63,207 nucleotides of DNA from Acidobacteria bacterium 13_1_20CM_3_53_8 (GTDB taxonomy: Bacteria > Acidobacteriota > Blastocatellia > Pyrinomonadales > Pyrinomonadaceae), in the NCBI GenBank assembly GCA_001920415.1, contig MNJR01000017.1, forward strand, positions 121,457 through 184,663, given 5' to 3'. Made by a program: the position numbers and the translations under genes. Positions within the stretch are counted from its first letter, which is position 1, and each line of letters begins with the position of its first letter. The notes beneath the pieces were generated by a model. That model was given only the letters and a program-made list of their open reading frames with translations, made no database searches and was not told where the DNA came from. Positions 17,246-25,555 of the stretch are shown here, in pieces.

Positions 17246-17809
17246 ATGCCTCATCAAGCAGATTTAAGAGAGGTTCAGGAATTCATAGTGCGCTGGAAAG
17301 AGTCCGGCGCGGCTGAGCGTGCGAACTGTCAATCTTTTCTAAGCGAACTGTGCGATGTGCTTGAAGTGGCGCGTCCACAACCTGCGCAGGCCAAGGATGA
17401 GCAGAACGCTTACGTCTTCGAGCGCGCCGTCACTTTTCACAACGGCGACGGCAGCACCAGCACGGGGCGCATTGACTTATACAAGCGCGGCTGCTTCGTG
17501 CTTGAAGCCAAGCAGGGCAGCGACCGTTCGCAACCGGGCACGTCTTCGCACGGGAATATAGCGGAGTCAACAAAGAGCAGCAGAACACGCAGAGGCACGG
17601 CGGTGCGCGGCACGCTAGGATGGGACGTGGCTATGCGCAGCGCTCGCGGTCAGGCCGAAACAATATGTGCGTGCGCTGCCAAGATGCTCATACCCAAATT
17701 ATTGTTGTTCATCGCGCGTAGAGATGCTATAAGCACGCTATGTCTGTTACGTTCTCAAGAAACAAACAACTCGGCGGTTTATTCAGCGAGCCAGTGCAAG
17801 GTACGTTGA
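17246..17809 (+). pseudogene. 5' fragment of an MmeI-like type IIL restriction/methyltransferase gene
   Basis: The first 150 residues match the N-terminus of MmeI-like enzymes that combine nuclease and methyltransferase. [19 protein letters not shown] is the family opening. The PD-(D/E)xK nuclease core is visible in [19 protein letters not shown], with D and ExK intact, followed by [13 protein letters not shown] and ARGQAE. After ARGQAE the expected YARALP continuation appears only in another frame (YVRALP), and the frame then decays. All methyltransferase and target-recognition motifs are missing. The 3' end of the same family lies at 19.68-20.28 kb. The last 70 bases overlap the following gene. 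Confidence 0.75.
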
Positions 17810-18705
17810 ATAAGCTCGACGCTGCCAAACTTGACCCGCTAGCACCCGCGTGTCTCTATGAACACCCGAACGGCGCGTTATGGGTTGGGGATGCTATCCT
17901 ATGGCTGCGGTCGCTCGAATCTGAATCAGTTGATTTAATCTTTGCAGACCCACCGTATAACATCAAAAAAGCTGAGTGGGATACTTTTGAATCACAACAA
18001 AAGTACGTTGATTGGTCGCTGTCATGGATTGAAGAGGCTGCGCGCATTCTAAAGCCGACAGGCACGCTTTACGTCTGCGGCTTTTCTGAGATACTTGCTG
18101 ATTTGAAGTTACCTGCGCAGCGATTCTTTCGCGGCTGCCGTTGGCTTGTGTGGCACTATAAGAACAAAGCGAATCTGGGGTCTGATTGGGGGCGTTCGCA
18201 CGAAAGCATCTTACATCTCAGAAAGAGCAAAGATTTTACTTTCAATGTTGACGACGTGCGAATACCTTACGGTGAACACACGCTAAAATATCCGCAACAC
18301 CCGCAGGCCGTGACTAGCTTATACGGTAAAGGAAACAACAATAAGAATCAGGTCTGGCAGCCCCACCCAAAAGGGGCCAAGGCGAAAGACGTTCTCGAAA
18401 TTCCGACAACCTGTAACGGGATGCACGAAAAAACAGCCCACCCAACGCAGAAGCCCGAAGAGCTATTAAGGCAATTTGTTCGTGCGTCATCCAACGTCGG
18501 AGATTTAGTCGTTGATCCGTTCTTAGGTTCTGGGACTACCGCTGTCGTTGCCGAACAATTAAAGCGCAAGTGGAAGGGCTGCGATAAGAGTTTGGATTAT
18601 TGCCAGTGGGCCGCGCAACGCATTCAGCTTGTAGAAGATTGGCCTATCGAAAAGTGGATTCAATACGACAGAGCCAATGCGGAACGAAGAAAATCTATCC
18701 GCTGA
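17740..18705 (+). CDS. Site-specific DNA methyltransferase (type II, beta-class)
   Basis: The 321-aa enzyme transfers a methyl group to adenine N6 or cytosine N4. Motif IV is ADPPYNI near residue 69 and motif I is DPFLGSGTT near residue 268. DPPY preceding the SAM motif, with the target-recognition region between, identifies the beta-class. [14 protein letters not shown] near residue 243 is typical. The coding frame starts at ATG 17740, within the end of the broken MmeI-like frame. A restriction endonuclease gene follows with a 29-base overlap, so it should protect host DNA from that enzyme. Confidence 0.9.
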   Translation: MSVTFSRNKQLGGLFSEPVQGTLNKLDAAKLDPLAPACLYEHPNGALWVGDAILWLRSLESESVDLIFADPPYNIKKAEWDTFESQQKYVDWSLSWIEEAARILKPTGTLYVCGFSEILADLKLPAQRFFRGCRWLVWHYKNKANLGSDWGRSHESILHLRKSKDFTFNVDDVRIPYGEHTLKYPQHPQAVTSLYGKGNNNKNQVWQPHPKGAKAKDVLEIPTTCNGMHEKTAHPTQKPEELLRQFVRASSNVGDLVVDPFLGSGTTAVVAEQLKRKWKGCDKSLDYCQWAAQRIQLVEDWPIEKWIQYDRANAERRKSIR

Positions 18706-19690
18706 CGCTATGCCAACAGTTGAAGTCTTACAGGCGAGCGTACAAGACAAAACAGGCTTCACCGAGCTTGAGCACTACCGGAGACTCGGCGTAGCGTTCC
18801 TAACCTTCCTTGCCAGAGCAAACCTTACACGCATCATCTCGCCTACGCCACCGCACAACTATATCTTCTATCAATACGGCGCAACGCAGGCCAACAAAAT
18901 AACGCGGCCTCTCAATAGCAATCTGTTCATCGAATCGCCTCTCGCCTTCGCAGAAGCCTTTGACAGATTCATCGCGTTCTTAGCTGACCTGAAGAAATTT
19001 CAGGAGAAGACAGCAGCACGCAGAAGCGCCAAAGCCTACCTTGCTTCTAACGAAATTAATAGAGTCATCTACACAGCGCAGCAGTCAATTGGTAGCATTG
19101 GCGATTCATTCAGAGACTCAAATCAAGCGCGGAAGCGCATAGGACAACTCTTCGAGCGTTTGATAAAGTTCATCATCCTTGAAGTAGGCTTGGAGTGTGA
19201 GCCGCGCACGATTAGTGTCCCTGTACCGAATTATCTGGGTTATGCGATGCCCTATGAGCTTGACGTAGTTTTCTCGCGCAATAAGGCCGTGATTGTCTCG
19301 GAGAGGAAGACTATTCACCCGATGGAGATTGTCGGCTCTGTGAAAACGACGAGCAAAGATAGGATTGATAAAATCTTTCTCGACAAGTATCTGCTCGCAA
19401 AGATGCTCGGAAGAGATATTCCGGTCGTCGCAGTCTTCCTGCACGATGTTCAGCGAGCAAAGAAGGGCAACAGTATCTTCGGCATAGCTTCGACTTTCAA
19501 GACGAATCACTTCTTATGCTACTCGCTTGTGCTCAACAAGCTTGACGGTGTTTATTATGTTGACCCCAGGCCAGAGATGGTTTCAACCGAACGACTGCGC
19601 GAGCAAATCAGCGACTTCCAACACTTTTTGACAGCCGACCTATGGGCGCTCTCCGCGCCTGCTCCTACTAAGCTCGACTCAGAGACTTGA
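18677..19690 (+). CDS. Probable type II restriction endonuclease
   Basis: The 337-aa protein follows the methyltransferase and overlaps its 3' end, the usual arrangement of a type II system. A PD-(D/E)xK-like site is suggested by [20 protein letters not shown]: a strand with E/D then ExK about ten residues later. [19 protein letters not shown] follows the site and is a conserved-looking helix. The first ATG is 18677; another at 18710 (MPTVEVLQ), just after the methyltransferase stop, is equally possible. Neither has a clear ribosome site, fitting translational coupling. The recognition sequence is unknown. Confidence 0.75.
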   Translation: MRNEENLSADAMPTVEVLQASVQDKTGFTELEHYRRLGVAFLTFLARANLTRIISPTPPHNYIFYQYGATQANKITRPLNSNLFIESPLAFAEAFDRFIAFLADLKKFQEKTAARRSAKAYLASNEINRVIYTAQQSIGSIGDSFRDSNQARKRIGQLFERLIKFIILEVGLECEPRTISVPVPNYLGYAMPYELDVVFSRNKAVIVSERKTIHPMEIVGSVKTTSKDRIDKIFLDKYLLAKMLGRDIPVVAVFLHDVQRAKKGNSIFGIASTFKTNHFLCYSLVLNKLDGVYYVDPRPEMVSTERLREQISDFQHFLTADLWALSAPAPTKLDSET

Positions 19691-20285
19691 AGATTTACTC
19701 AGGCGCGCGCATCGCAAGCGGCAGCAGGCGCAGCATCCCACGCTCACCATCACGGATATGTACAACGTGCTTGAGAAACTGCGCCGCGATGAACCGCTCA
19801 CGATGCGCGAGCGCGCGACGCACGAGCAAGGTCTGGTCTCAGTCCTGAAGCAGATTCACGACGAGCTTGACGGCGCTGTCTTTGACGCCTACGGCTGGCC
19901 TGTCACGCTCACGGATGAAGAGATACTGGAACGTCTAGTCGAATTGAATGCCGAGCGCGTGCGTGAAGAACGCTCTGGCATGGTGCGCTGGCTGCGCCCG
20001 GAATTCCAGAAGCCATCGGAAGGAGTCGCCGCCACGTTCGGCGAAGAGTTTGCTGCCGTGCCCGCCGCCGCAGCCAAACAGGAGAAACAGCCCTGGCCCA
20101 AATCAATCCCCGAACAGGCTCGCGCCGTGCGCCAGGCTCTCTCATCGCAACGCGGCGTCGTCATACCGCAACAACTAGCCCGCGCCTTCACACGCGCCCG
20201 CGTCGAACGCATAGAGGAACTGCTACAAACGCTCGTCTCTCTAGGACAGGCGCGTGAAGTCAGCGAGGGACGCTATACCTCTTAA
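19680..20285 (+). pseudogene. 3' fragment of the MmeI-like gene
   Basis: The frame matches the C-terminal part of MmeI-like proteins: [17 protein letters not shown], then [34 protein letters not shown] and VRWLRPEFQ. It ends in the usual short winged-helix-like tail ([14 protein letters not shown]). The first in-frame ATG is 19758, but similarity starts upstream, at about 19680 inside the end of the endonuclease gene. No MTase motif or target-recognition domain is left. With the fragment at 17246 it brackets the restriction pair precisely. It might still be expressed as a 175-aa remnant. Confidence 0.75.
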
Positions 20286-20291
20286 CCCATG

Positions 20292-20502
20292 TTACACAGA
20301 AAGTGTTTTATACCAGATTGCAAAACAAAATAAGGAAGAGCGGGGGCAAGCCCGCCTTCCTTACCAGTGAGATTAATAATCTAGAGCTTTGGAATTTAAA
20401 GCGCTCAACTCCCATAACCTCATAGGTTGGGAAGGCGGGCTTGCCCCCGCTCTTCCTTCCTTATTTTATTGTGCAATTCGATATTACACAGAAAGTGTTT
20501 TA
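20292..20502. repeat. GC-rich hairpin element flanked by 19-bp direct repeats
   Basis: A long inverted repeat pairs AAGGAAGAGCGGGGGCAAGC with GCTTGCCCCCGCTCTTCCTT. The inverted repeat is enclosed by identical 19-base copies of TTACACAGAAAGTGTTTTA at 20292-20310 and 20484-20502. The direct copies look like a target-site duplication or the ends of a small mobile element. There is no open reading frame. It lies just after the broken MmeI-like gene. Confidence 0.7.
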
Positions 20503-20509
20503 GTAGATT

Positions 20510-20776
20510 CGATAACCCAGTCTGCGTAAGCAGACGATAGATTGTTAGCCCCTGACGCAGCGAAGCGAAGTCTGGGGTATGAGATTGAGAATATAGTTAG
20601 AGTCTGCGTAAGCAGACGGCAGAAGGAAAGGATGACAGATATGTCTGAGCAACATAAACATCTGCCGTCTGCTTACGCAGACTCTGTTTGATGTGATGAA
20701 TGACCACAGACTCCGCCCTTGCGGGCTTCGTCTGTGGCTACACTCTATCGTCTGCTGACGCAGACTGGGTTATGGT
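20510..20776. repeat. Nested multi-hairpin repeat of GTCTGCGTAAGCAGAC units
   Basis: The outer arms are GATAACCCAGTCTGCGTAAG and its near-complement ending CGCAGACTGGGTTATG. The inner arms pair AGAGTCTGCGTAAGCAGACG with CGTCTGCTTACGCAGACTCT. The 16-base palindrome GTCTGCGTAAGCAGAC occurs near 20526 and 20602, with related copies near 20667 and 20748. Further hairpins (CACAGACTCCGCCCTTGCGG) lie between. The layout is a cloverleaf: outer stem with internal stems. Confidence 0.75.
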
Positions 20777-20783
20777 CTATCGC

Positions 20784-22121
20784 TCAAACCACACGCCGCA
20801 TCAACATCTGCCTTTCATCCACGACGCGCTGTAGCTTGCGCCCTCCGCGCAGGCTTCCGCGCGCAAAGACATTGACCTTCAGATCGTAAAGCTTCATCTC
20901 ATGGTTTCTCCAGAAATCCGCGAACCGCTCGCGCAAATTCGCGCGAACTCTATTTTCAATCTCACCTTGATGTCTCAAATCCTCCAACTCTACGCTCAAC
21001 TCAATCACGTCGCGGCGGCCATCATTCTTGATTACGGCCTGCCAATCCGCGCCCGGCGCGAGCGCGTCACTCAAGATTTCCGCAAACACCCAAGGGCCTA
21101 CGTTTCCCATCCCGCACACAACCATCTCGTCTGCGCGCGCGCGAATCTTTCCAATGCGTTTGGCAAAGAGTCCGCAGGCGCAAGGCTCGTCAACGAGTCG
21201 CGTGATGTCGGTCGAGCGATAGCGTATGAGCGGCATAACGTCGCGCGTGAGCGTCGTGTAAACAAGCTCGCCGTAACCTTCTTCGTCCTCGTCCACAACC
21301 TCGAAGATGAAGTTCAGATCGTTGCGATGATAACCATTCTTCTGCTTACACTCTACGCCGATTGCGCCGAAACTTTCCGTCTGCCCGTAGTTGAGATAAA
21401 GCGGCGCGCTCCACACACGCTCTACCATATAGCGTGCAGTCTCCGTGATGTTCTCGCCACCAGCGAAGAGGAATTTCATAGGCCAAGCGCCGCGCGCTTC
21501 AGCAATCTCCGAGAGACGCACCATCCACGATGGCTCGCCGAAAATTACATTCGGACGATAGAAGCGCGCTCGCTCGTAAAATTCCAGAGGCTCAATCTTG
21601 CCTGCTTCGACATGAAAGCAGTTGATGTACTGGAATGCGGAGCGAACGACGACGGGCGAAATCCAGAAAGAGCAATCGAACGCGCTCAAGACTCTATCCT
21701 CTCGCCGCAAGCACAACAGATGAAGCGCGAGCGCGCTGGTGCGTCCGATTTCATTAATCTCCTTCTGCGAGAAGAAAGCGCGCTTCACTACGTGCGAGGT
21801 CGTACCCGTCGTCTCAAACGCAGTATCGGCATGACCCGTTAGAAACTCTTCTGCGCCATGCGCACGCAAATCCTCGCCCGTAGTGAAAAAATCGCCGAGT
21901 TGCGACGGATGCTCTATCTTGCGCAAGTTGATGCCATATCGCTTGAATTGCTCACGATAAAAAGAGGAGCGCGTCGCAGCCAGCCTTAAAGTTCGCCGGA
22001 ATCTAGCACGCTGCATAGCTTCTATCGCGGACGAGGGCAGTGAGCTTAACAACCCTATGGCGCGTCGCGGCTCCATACGCAACGCTATGCGTTCAACTTG
22101 CTCGATTGTTTTTGAAAGCAT
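20784..22121 (-). CDS. PaaK-like adenylate-forming enzyme (phenylacetate-CoA ligase family)
   Basis: The 445-aa protein matches the PaaK/CapK family of carboxylate-activating enzymes. The nucleotide-binding loop is TTGTTSHVVKRAFFSQ near residue 108, the aryl-acid/ATP region contains LYLNYGQTESFG near residue 246 and the hinge segment reads RYRSTDITRL near residue 305. It should adenylate a carboxylic acid and pass it to CoA or another acceptor. No carrier protein gene is nearby. It is the last gene of the minus-strand cluster that starts at 29.7 kb and may load an acyl group on the cluster product; that is inference. Confidence 0.8.
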   Translation of the reverse strand: MLSKTIEQVERIALRMEPRRAIGLLSSLPSSAIEAMQRARFRRTLRLAATRSSFYREQFKRYGINLRKIEHPSQLGDFFTTGEDLRAHGAEEFLTGHADTAFETTGTTSHVVKRAFFSQKEINEIGRTSALALHLLCLRREDRVLSAFDCSFWISPVVVRSAFQYINCFHVEAGKIEPLEFYERARFYRPNVIFGEPSWMVRLSEIAEARGAWPMKFLFAGGENITETARYMVERVWSAPLYLNYGQTESFGAIGVECKQKNGYHRNDLNFIFEVVDEDEEGYGELVYTTLTRDVMPLIRYRSTDITRLVDEPCACGLFAKRIGKIRARADEMVVCGMGNVGPWVFAEILSDALAPGADWQAVIKNDGRRDVIELSVELEDLRHQGEIENRVRANLRERFADFWRNHEMKLYDLKVNVFARGSLRGGRKLQRVVDERQMLMRRVV

Positions 22122-22135
22122 AAATAAAGTCTGGA

Positions 22136-22238
22136 GTCAGATTAATTTTGGATTTTAGATTTTGGATTTTCGATTTAAAAGCTTTTGCGCTTCTTCCAAT
22201 CGAAAATCCAAAATCTAAAATCCAAAATTAATCTGACT
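22136..22238. repeat. Word-type inverted repeat, GGATTTTAGATTTTGG family
   Basis: AGTCAGATTAATTTTGGATT begins the left arm and AATCCAAAATTAATCTGACT closes the right. The loop is AAAGCTTTTGCGCTTCTTCC. A near-identical loop (AAAGCTTTTCGCTTCTTCC) is found in the repeat at 35.7 kb. It separates the PaaK-like gene from the aminotransferase gene in the cluster. Confidence 0.85.
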
Positions 22239-22243
22239 TTCTT

Positions 22244-23662
22244 CTAACATCTGTCTTTCGCGCATCGGCGAATCAGTTGTTCGATGAGTTCGACGGACAA
22301 ATCTATTTCTTCTTCCGTCATGTCGAAGCACGGCGCGAGCGTCAGTACGTTCTTGTAATAGCCGCCGATGTCCAGCACCAATCCCATCCTTGTCCCGCGC
22401 GCGTCCAGATCGCCTTTCATGCCTTCGGCGAACATGCGGTCGGCCAATTCGCGGTCGGGTGTGTATCCGTCCTCGCAGCAAATCTCTATGCGCAGCGCCA
22501 TCCCCATGCCATCCGTGTCGCCTATGACTTTCGTATAACGGCGCTGTAGCTCTTTAATTTGTGTTAGAAAGTAAGCGCCCTTGCGTTGCGTAATCTCTTC
22601 GTAATTCTCTTCCTCCATCATGCGCACGGCTTCAAGAGCGACGGCAGTGCCGAGCGTGTTGGAAGAGAACGTAGAATGGGTCGAGCCGGGCGGAAACTTT
22701 TCGGGAGAGATCAACTCTTCGCGCGCCCACAGACCAGATAGCGGGTTCAAGCCATTCGTCAGAGCTTTGCCGAAAACTATTATGTCCGGCTCAACATTGA
22801 AATTCTCTATAGCCCAGAATTTCCCTGCGCGATAAAAGCCCATCTGAATCTCGTCGTCAACGAGCAGGATTTTGTGCTCGTCCAAGATTTTCTTCAGCGC
22901 AGGGAAATATTCTGGCGGTGGAATAACGTAACCGCCCGTTCCCTGAATCGCTTCGACGTAGAAGGCGGAAAATTCCGTCTCTCCCGTTTTCGGATCATAG
23001 AAAGAGTTGTATTCGGTCTCGAAATTTCTGGCGAACTGGTCAACGCAGTAAAGCTCACAGCTCTCGCGCTTTTTTCCATAAGGACAGCGGAAGCAATAGG
23101 GGAACGGCACGAAATGCGCGCGGTCTGAAAAATGTCCGTAGCGGCGGCGATAGCGATAACTCGATGTGATGGCCGAAGCGCCCAGCGTGCGACCGTGATA
23201 ACCGCCCATGAAAGCGAAGACCAGATTCTTGCCCGTAGCGTTGCGCACAATTTTCAGGGAGTCTTCAATCGCCTGCGAGCCTCCAACGTTGAAATGCACG
23301 CGCCCCTGTAGCCCGAACTTCGATTCGTTGAGTCGCGCGATAGAGGCCGCAAGCTCTACCTTTTCTGTATGAAGATACTGGCAGGCGAGTTGCGGCAATT
23401 TATCAACCTGATCTTTCAATGCTTGACCAAGACGCGGGTTCGCGTAACCGAAGCTCGCAGCCGAGTACCACATCTGCAAATCCAGATAAGGCGTGCCCTC
23501 ACGGTCATAAAGATAGTTGCCCTCGCAGCGCTCGAAGAATTTCGGCGGCTCAAGGTAATGAACCGTATCGCCCCACGAACAATACTTGCGCTCCATCTCG
23601 CGCAACTGCTCTTCATCAGTGATTCTTGTTAGCTCAACCAACTCTTTGAGTTCCGTGCTCAT
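22244..23662 (-). CDS. Class-III PLP-dependent aminotransferase
   Basis: The 472-aa enzyme belongs to the acetylornithine/GABA-type fold I aminotransferases. The phosphate-binding loop is NVGGSQAIEDSLK near residue 125 and MGGYHGRTLGA near residue 150. The Asp that binds PLP nitrogen is in LLVDDEIQMGFYRAG, and the Schiff-base Lys is in IIVFGKALTNGLNP near residue 296. A Cys-rich insert (CFRCPYGKKRESCELYC) is unusual and could bind a metal. The start is ATG 23662 (MSTELKELV). It presumably makes an amino sugar or amino acid for the cluster product; donor and acceptor are unknown. Confidence 0.88.
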   Translation of the reverse strand: MSTELKELVELTRITDEEQLREMERKYCSWGDTVHYLEPPKFFERCEGNYLYDREGTPYLDLQMWYSAASFGYANPRLGQALKDQVDKLPQLACQYLHTEKVELAASIARLNESKFGLQGRVHFNVGGSQAIEDSLKIVRNATGKNLVFAFMGGYHGRTLGASAITSSYRYRRRYGHFSDRAHFVPFPYCFRCPYGKKRESCELYCVDQFARNFETEYNSFYDPKTGETEFSAFYVEAIQGTGGYVIPPPEYFPALKKILDEHKILLVDDEIQMGFYRAGKFWAIENFNVEPDIIVFGKALTNGLNPLSGLWAREELISPEKFPPGSTHSTFSSNTLGTAVALEAVRMMEEENYEEITQRKGAYFLTQIKELQRRYTKVIGDTDGMGMALRIEICCEDGYTPDRELADRMFAEGMKGDLDARGTRMGLVLDIGGYYKNVLTLAPCFDMTEEEIDLSVELIEQLIRRCAKDRC

Positions 23663-23695
23663 AAAAGTTCTGTCAGTCTCCTCATATGATTTTGA

Positions 23696-23800
23696 AGAAG
23701 GAAAAGGAGAAGTTAGGACAAAGTTTGCGGCTCCAATTTTTAATTTATAATTCACGCCGCAGGCGTGCCTACACTTTTGCCTTTTTACTTTTGCCTCTCT
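23696..23800. repeat. Partly decayed word-type repeat, AAAAGGC family
   Basis: The right arm is typical (CACTTTTGCCTTTTTACTTT), while the left arm is altered (AAGGAAAAGGAGAAGTTAGG). The loop holds TTAATTTATAATTCACGCCG and CAGGCGTG, an inverted version of the loop at 1.0 and 41.1 kb. It lies between the aminotransferase and phosphatase genes. Confidence 0.7.
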
Positions 23801-23801
23801 C

Positions 23802-24530
23802 TTAAGCGCTCAACGCTTCGGCCAGATTTGAAATACTCGAAGAATCCAAGGGCAGCCCTGCCACCAGATAGGCTGCGACTTCGTCCAACTCATCGAAAGG
23901 CGCGTACTCGATTCCTTGCGCCCTGCAATATGCCGCCAGACCGTTTTTGGCGAAGACGAGAGAAGCCGACTCCATAGCGTAACGGTCGGAAAGTCCGTCG
24001 CCTACGAAAATCGAGGGCGCGTCCTCGCGATTCAAGAGTCGCATCACTGCGGGCTTGCAAGTCGCGCAACCGTGAGCGCAAGTTTGTTGAAAGAACGGAA
24101 AGCTTGTTCGCCACCAGCCGTGATCATCAATTTCAAGATGACTGGCGCAGATGCGCGTGTGGCGCAACAGACTTTCAAGTTGAAGTTGCGGTCGTTCCAG
24201 TATGCGACCGATGCAATAGTCAAAGCCGTCGCTGATAATGTGAGTGGCAATCTCGTGCCGTGCGCAAATCTCAAGCAGCAGAGCGAACCCTTCATCAACT
24301 TGAATCGAATCAATCAAGTCATCAAGCTCTCTTCTAGTTGCGCGCACGAGCGCCATCTGCGCACGCAAACAGTCGCGCGAGCCAAGGCGTCCGGCGCGCC
24401 ATTGCTTCTCAATTTCAAGCCAGCGCTCGTCCGCGTAATTTTCCAGAATCACGTCAATCACATCCCTGCGTGTGATAGTGCCGTCAAAATCCATGAAGAG
24501 CATAGGACGCTTTTCTTCTTGTTCTAACAT
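23802..24530 (-). CDS. HAD-superfamily phosphatase (MtnX/SerB-like)
   Basis: The 242-aa protein has the four HAD motifs: MDFDGTITRRDV near residue 14 (nucleophile and acid Asp), ISDGFDY near residue 100, a Lys in the CATCKPAVM region, and FVGDGLSDRYAM near residue 185. It is most like the MtnX/phosphoserine phosphatase branch (HAD-IB). A CAHGCATC stretch resembles a metal-binding insert seen in some MtnX proteins. GGTG 7 bases upstream favours ATG 24530; an ATG at 24551 overlaps the preceding stop. It probably removes phosphate from a cluster intermediate. Confidence 0.8.
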   Translation of the reverse strand: MLEQEEKRPMLFMDFDGTITRRDVIDVILENYADERWLEIEKQWRAGRLGSRDCLRAQMALVRATRRELDDLIDSIQVDEGFALLLEICARHEIATHIISDGFDYCIGRILERPQLQLESLLRHTRICASHLEIDDHGWWRTSFPFFQQTCAHGCATCKPAVMRLLNREDAPSIFVGDGLSDRYAMESASLVFAKNGLAAYCRAQGIEYAPFDELDEVAAYLVAGLPLDSSSISNLAEALSA

Positions 24531-24547
24531 CAATTCACCTTTCGCTT

Positions 24548-25279
24548 TCATGCAGCATCATCAATGGCGAGCAGTTGTGAAAGCGGCACAACACAGAGGC
24601 CGCGCTCTCTTAGTCCATTGATGATGCTGGGCAGAGCTTGGACTGTTTCTTTCCTATCCCGGCGTCTCTGGCTATCGCCGTCGTGCAGCAGAATGATCGA
24701 GCCAGCCCGCGCATTTTTCAGCACGTTGCGCGCAATCCTTTCTGCATCAAGTTTTTTCCAGTCGAACCCTGCAACCGTCCATTGAACCGTGCGCAGATTC
24801 ATCTCCAGCGCTGCCGAAAAATATGCTGGTGTGCGAACACCGCATGGAGGACGCGAGAAGCGTGGGCGCACTCCAACTTTTTCCATAATCACATCCTGCG
24901 CTCGTCTCAATTGGCTGCGTGTCTCTCGCGCGCTGCGATAGAGGTAGATCGGATGGGAATAGGAGTGATTCCCTATTTCATGTCCCTCCGAACGCGCGCG
25001 ACGCGCAACGTGCGACAGAGTTTCAACCTGTTGACCGACCATAAAGAAGGTCGCCCGCGCGCCAGCAAGCCCAAGCGCATCTAGCACAAACTCTGTGTCA
25101 TCGGATGGCCCGTCATCAAACGTCAGTGCAACTGATGAAGTATCCGTGCGGCCATGCCAGACCGTCTGCCCCAGCCATTGCGAGCGCACGGCATAGGTCG
25201 CGTAGTAACCGACGCCCGCGCCGAAGGCGACTGGAATCGCGCTTGCTATTAAAGAAAGGTTGAAAGTCGTTAAGCTCAC
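24548..25279 (-). CDS. Polysaccharide deacetylase (NodB/CE4)
   Basis: This enzyme removes N-acetyl groups from sugars. The CE4 motifs are present: TFDDGP (catalytic base and metal Asp), HSYSHP (metal His pair), RPPCGVRTP and LLHDGD. An N-terminal hydrophobic segment (SLIASAIPVAFGAGVGYYA) suggests a membrane anchor or signal. I prefer the GTG at 25279; a TTG at 25306 would add nine residues derived from AAGTTTCAAGTTT repeats. No good ribosome site is seen at either. It is adjacent to two MGDG-synthase-like glycosyltransferases, so a GlcNAc-containing lipid or glycan could be its substrate. Confidence 0.85.
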   Translation of the reverse strand: MSLTTFNLSLIASAIPVAFGAGVGYYATYAVRSQWLGQTVWHGRTDTSSVALTFDDGPSDDTEFVLDALGLAGARATFFMVGQQVETLSHVARRARSEGHEIGNHSYSHPIYLYRSARETRSQLRRAQDVIMEKVGVRPRFSRPPCGVRTPAYFSAALEMNLRTVQWTVAGFDWKKLDAERIARNVLKNARAGSIILLHDGDSQRRRDRKETVQALPSIINGLRERGLCVVPLSQLLAIDDAA

Positions 25280-25327
25280 AACACAATAAAGGGTTTCAAG
25301 TTTCAAGTTAGAAAGCCTGTCATACGC

Positions 25328-25555
25328 GAGCGTTGGATTTCAGCCCGCGAGAGCGGGCGACAGCATAAAGCCCAGTGCGTTAGCGCTCTCGTTGGAGTTA
25401 CAAGAAAATATCAATAGAGCTATCGAAGATAGCGACAGCCGTTTTATTGATATGGGCTGTCGCCCGCTCACGCGGGCTTGATAATCTTCTTTGCCATCTT
25501 CTCCCAGCACTTACGTGCTGGGCTTTATGCTGTCGCCGTCTAAAGACGGCTTAAA
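25328..25555. repeat. GC-rich multi-hairpin repeat
   Basis: Hairpin-forming words are AGCCCGCGAGAGCGGGCGAC, its partner GTCGCCCGCTCACGCGGGCT, and a second pair, CATAAAGCCCAGTGCGTTAG with CAGCACTTACGTGCTGGGCT. Smaller stems sit inside. The right edge overlaps the end of the glycosyltransferase gene, so its C-terminal DGDSIKPST is encoded by repeat sequence. The organisation is like the elements near 20.6 and 29.8 kb. Confidence 0.75.

Noticed and set aside
20901-21842. 313-codon plus-strand frame opposite the PaaK-like gene
   Set aside because: It is the mirror of a well-matched gene on the other strand, rich in Arg/His, with no recognisable motif.
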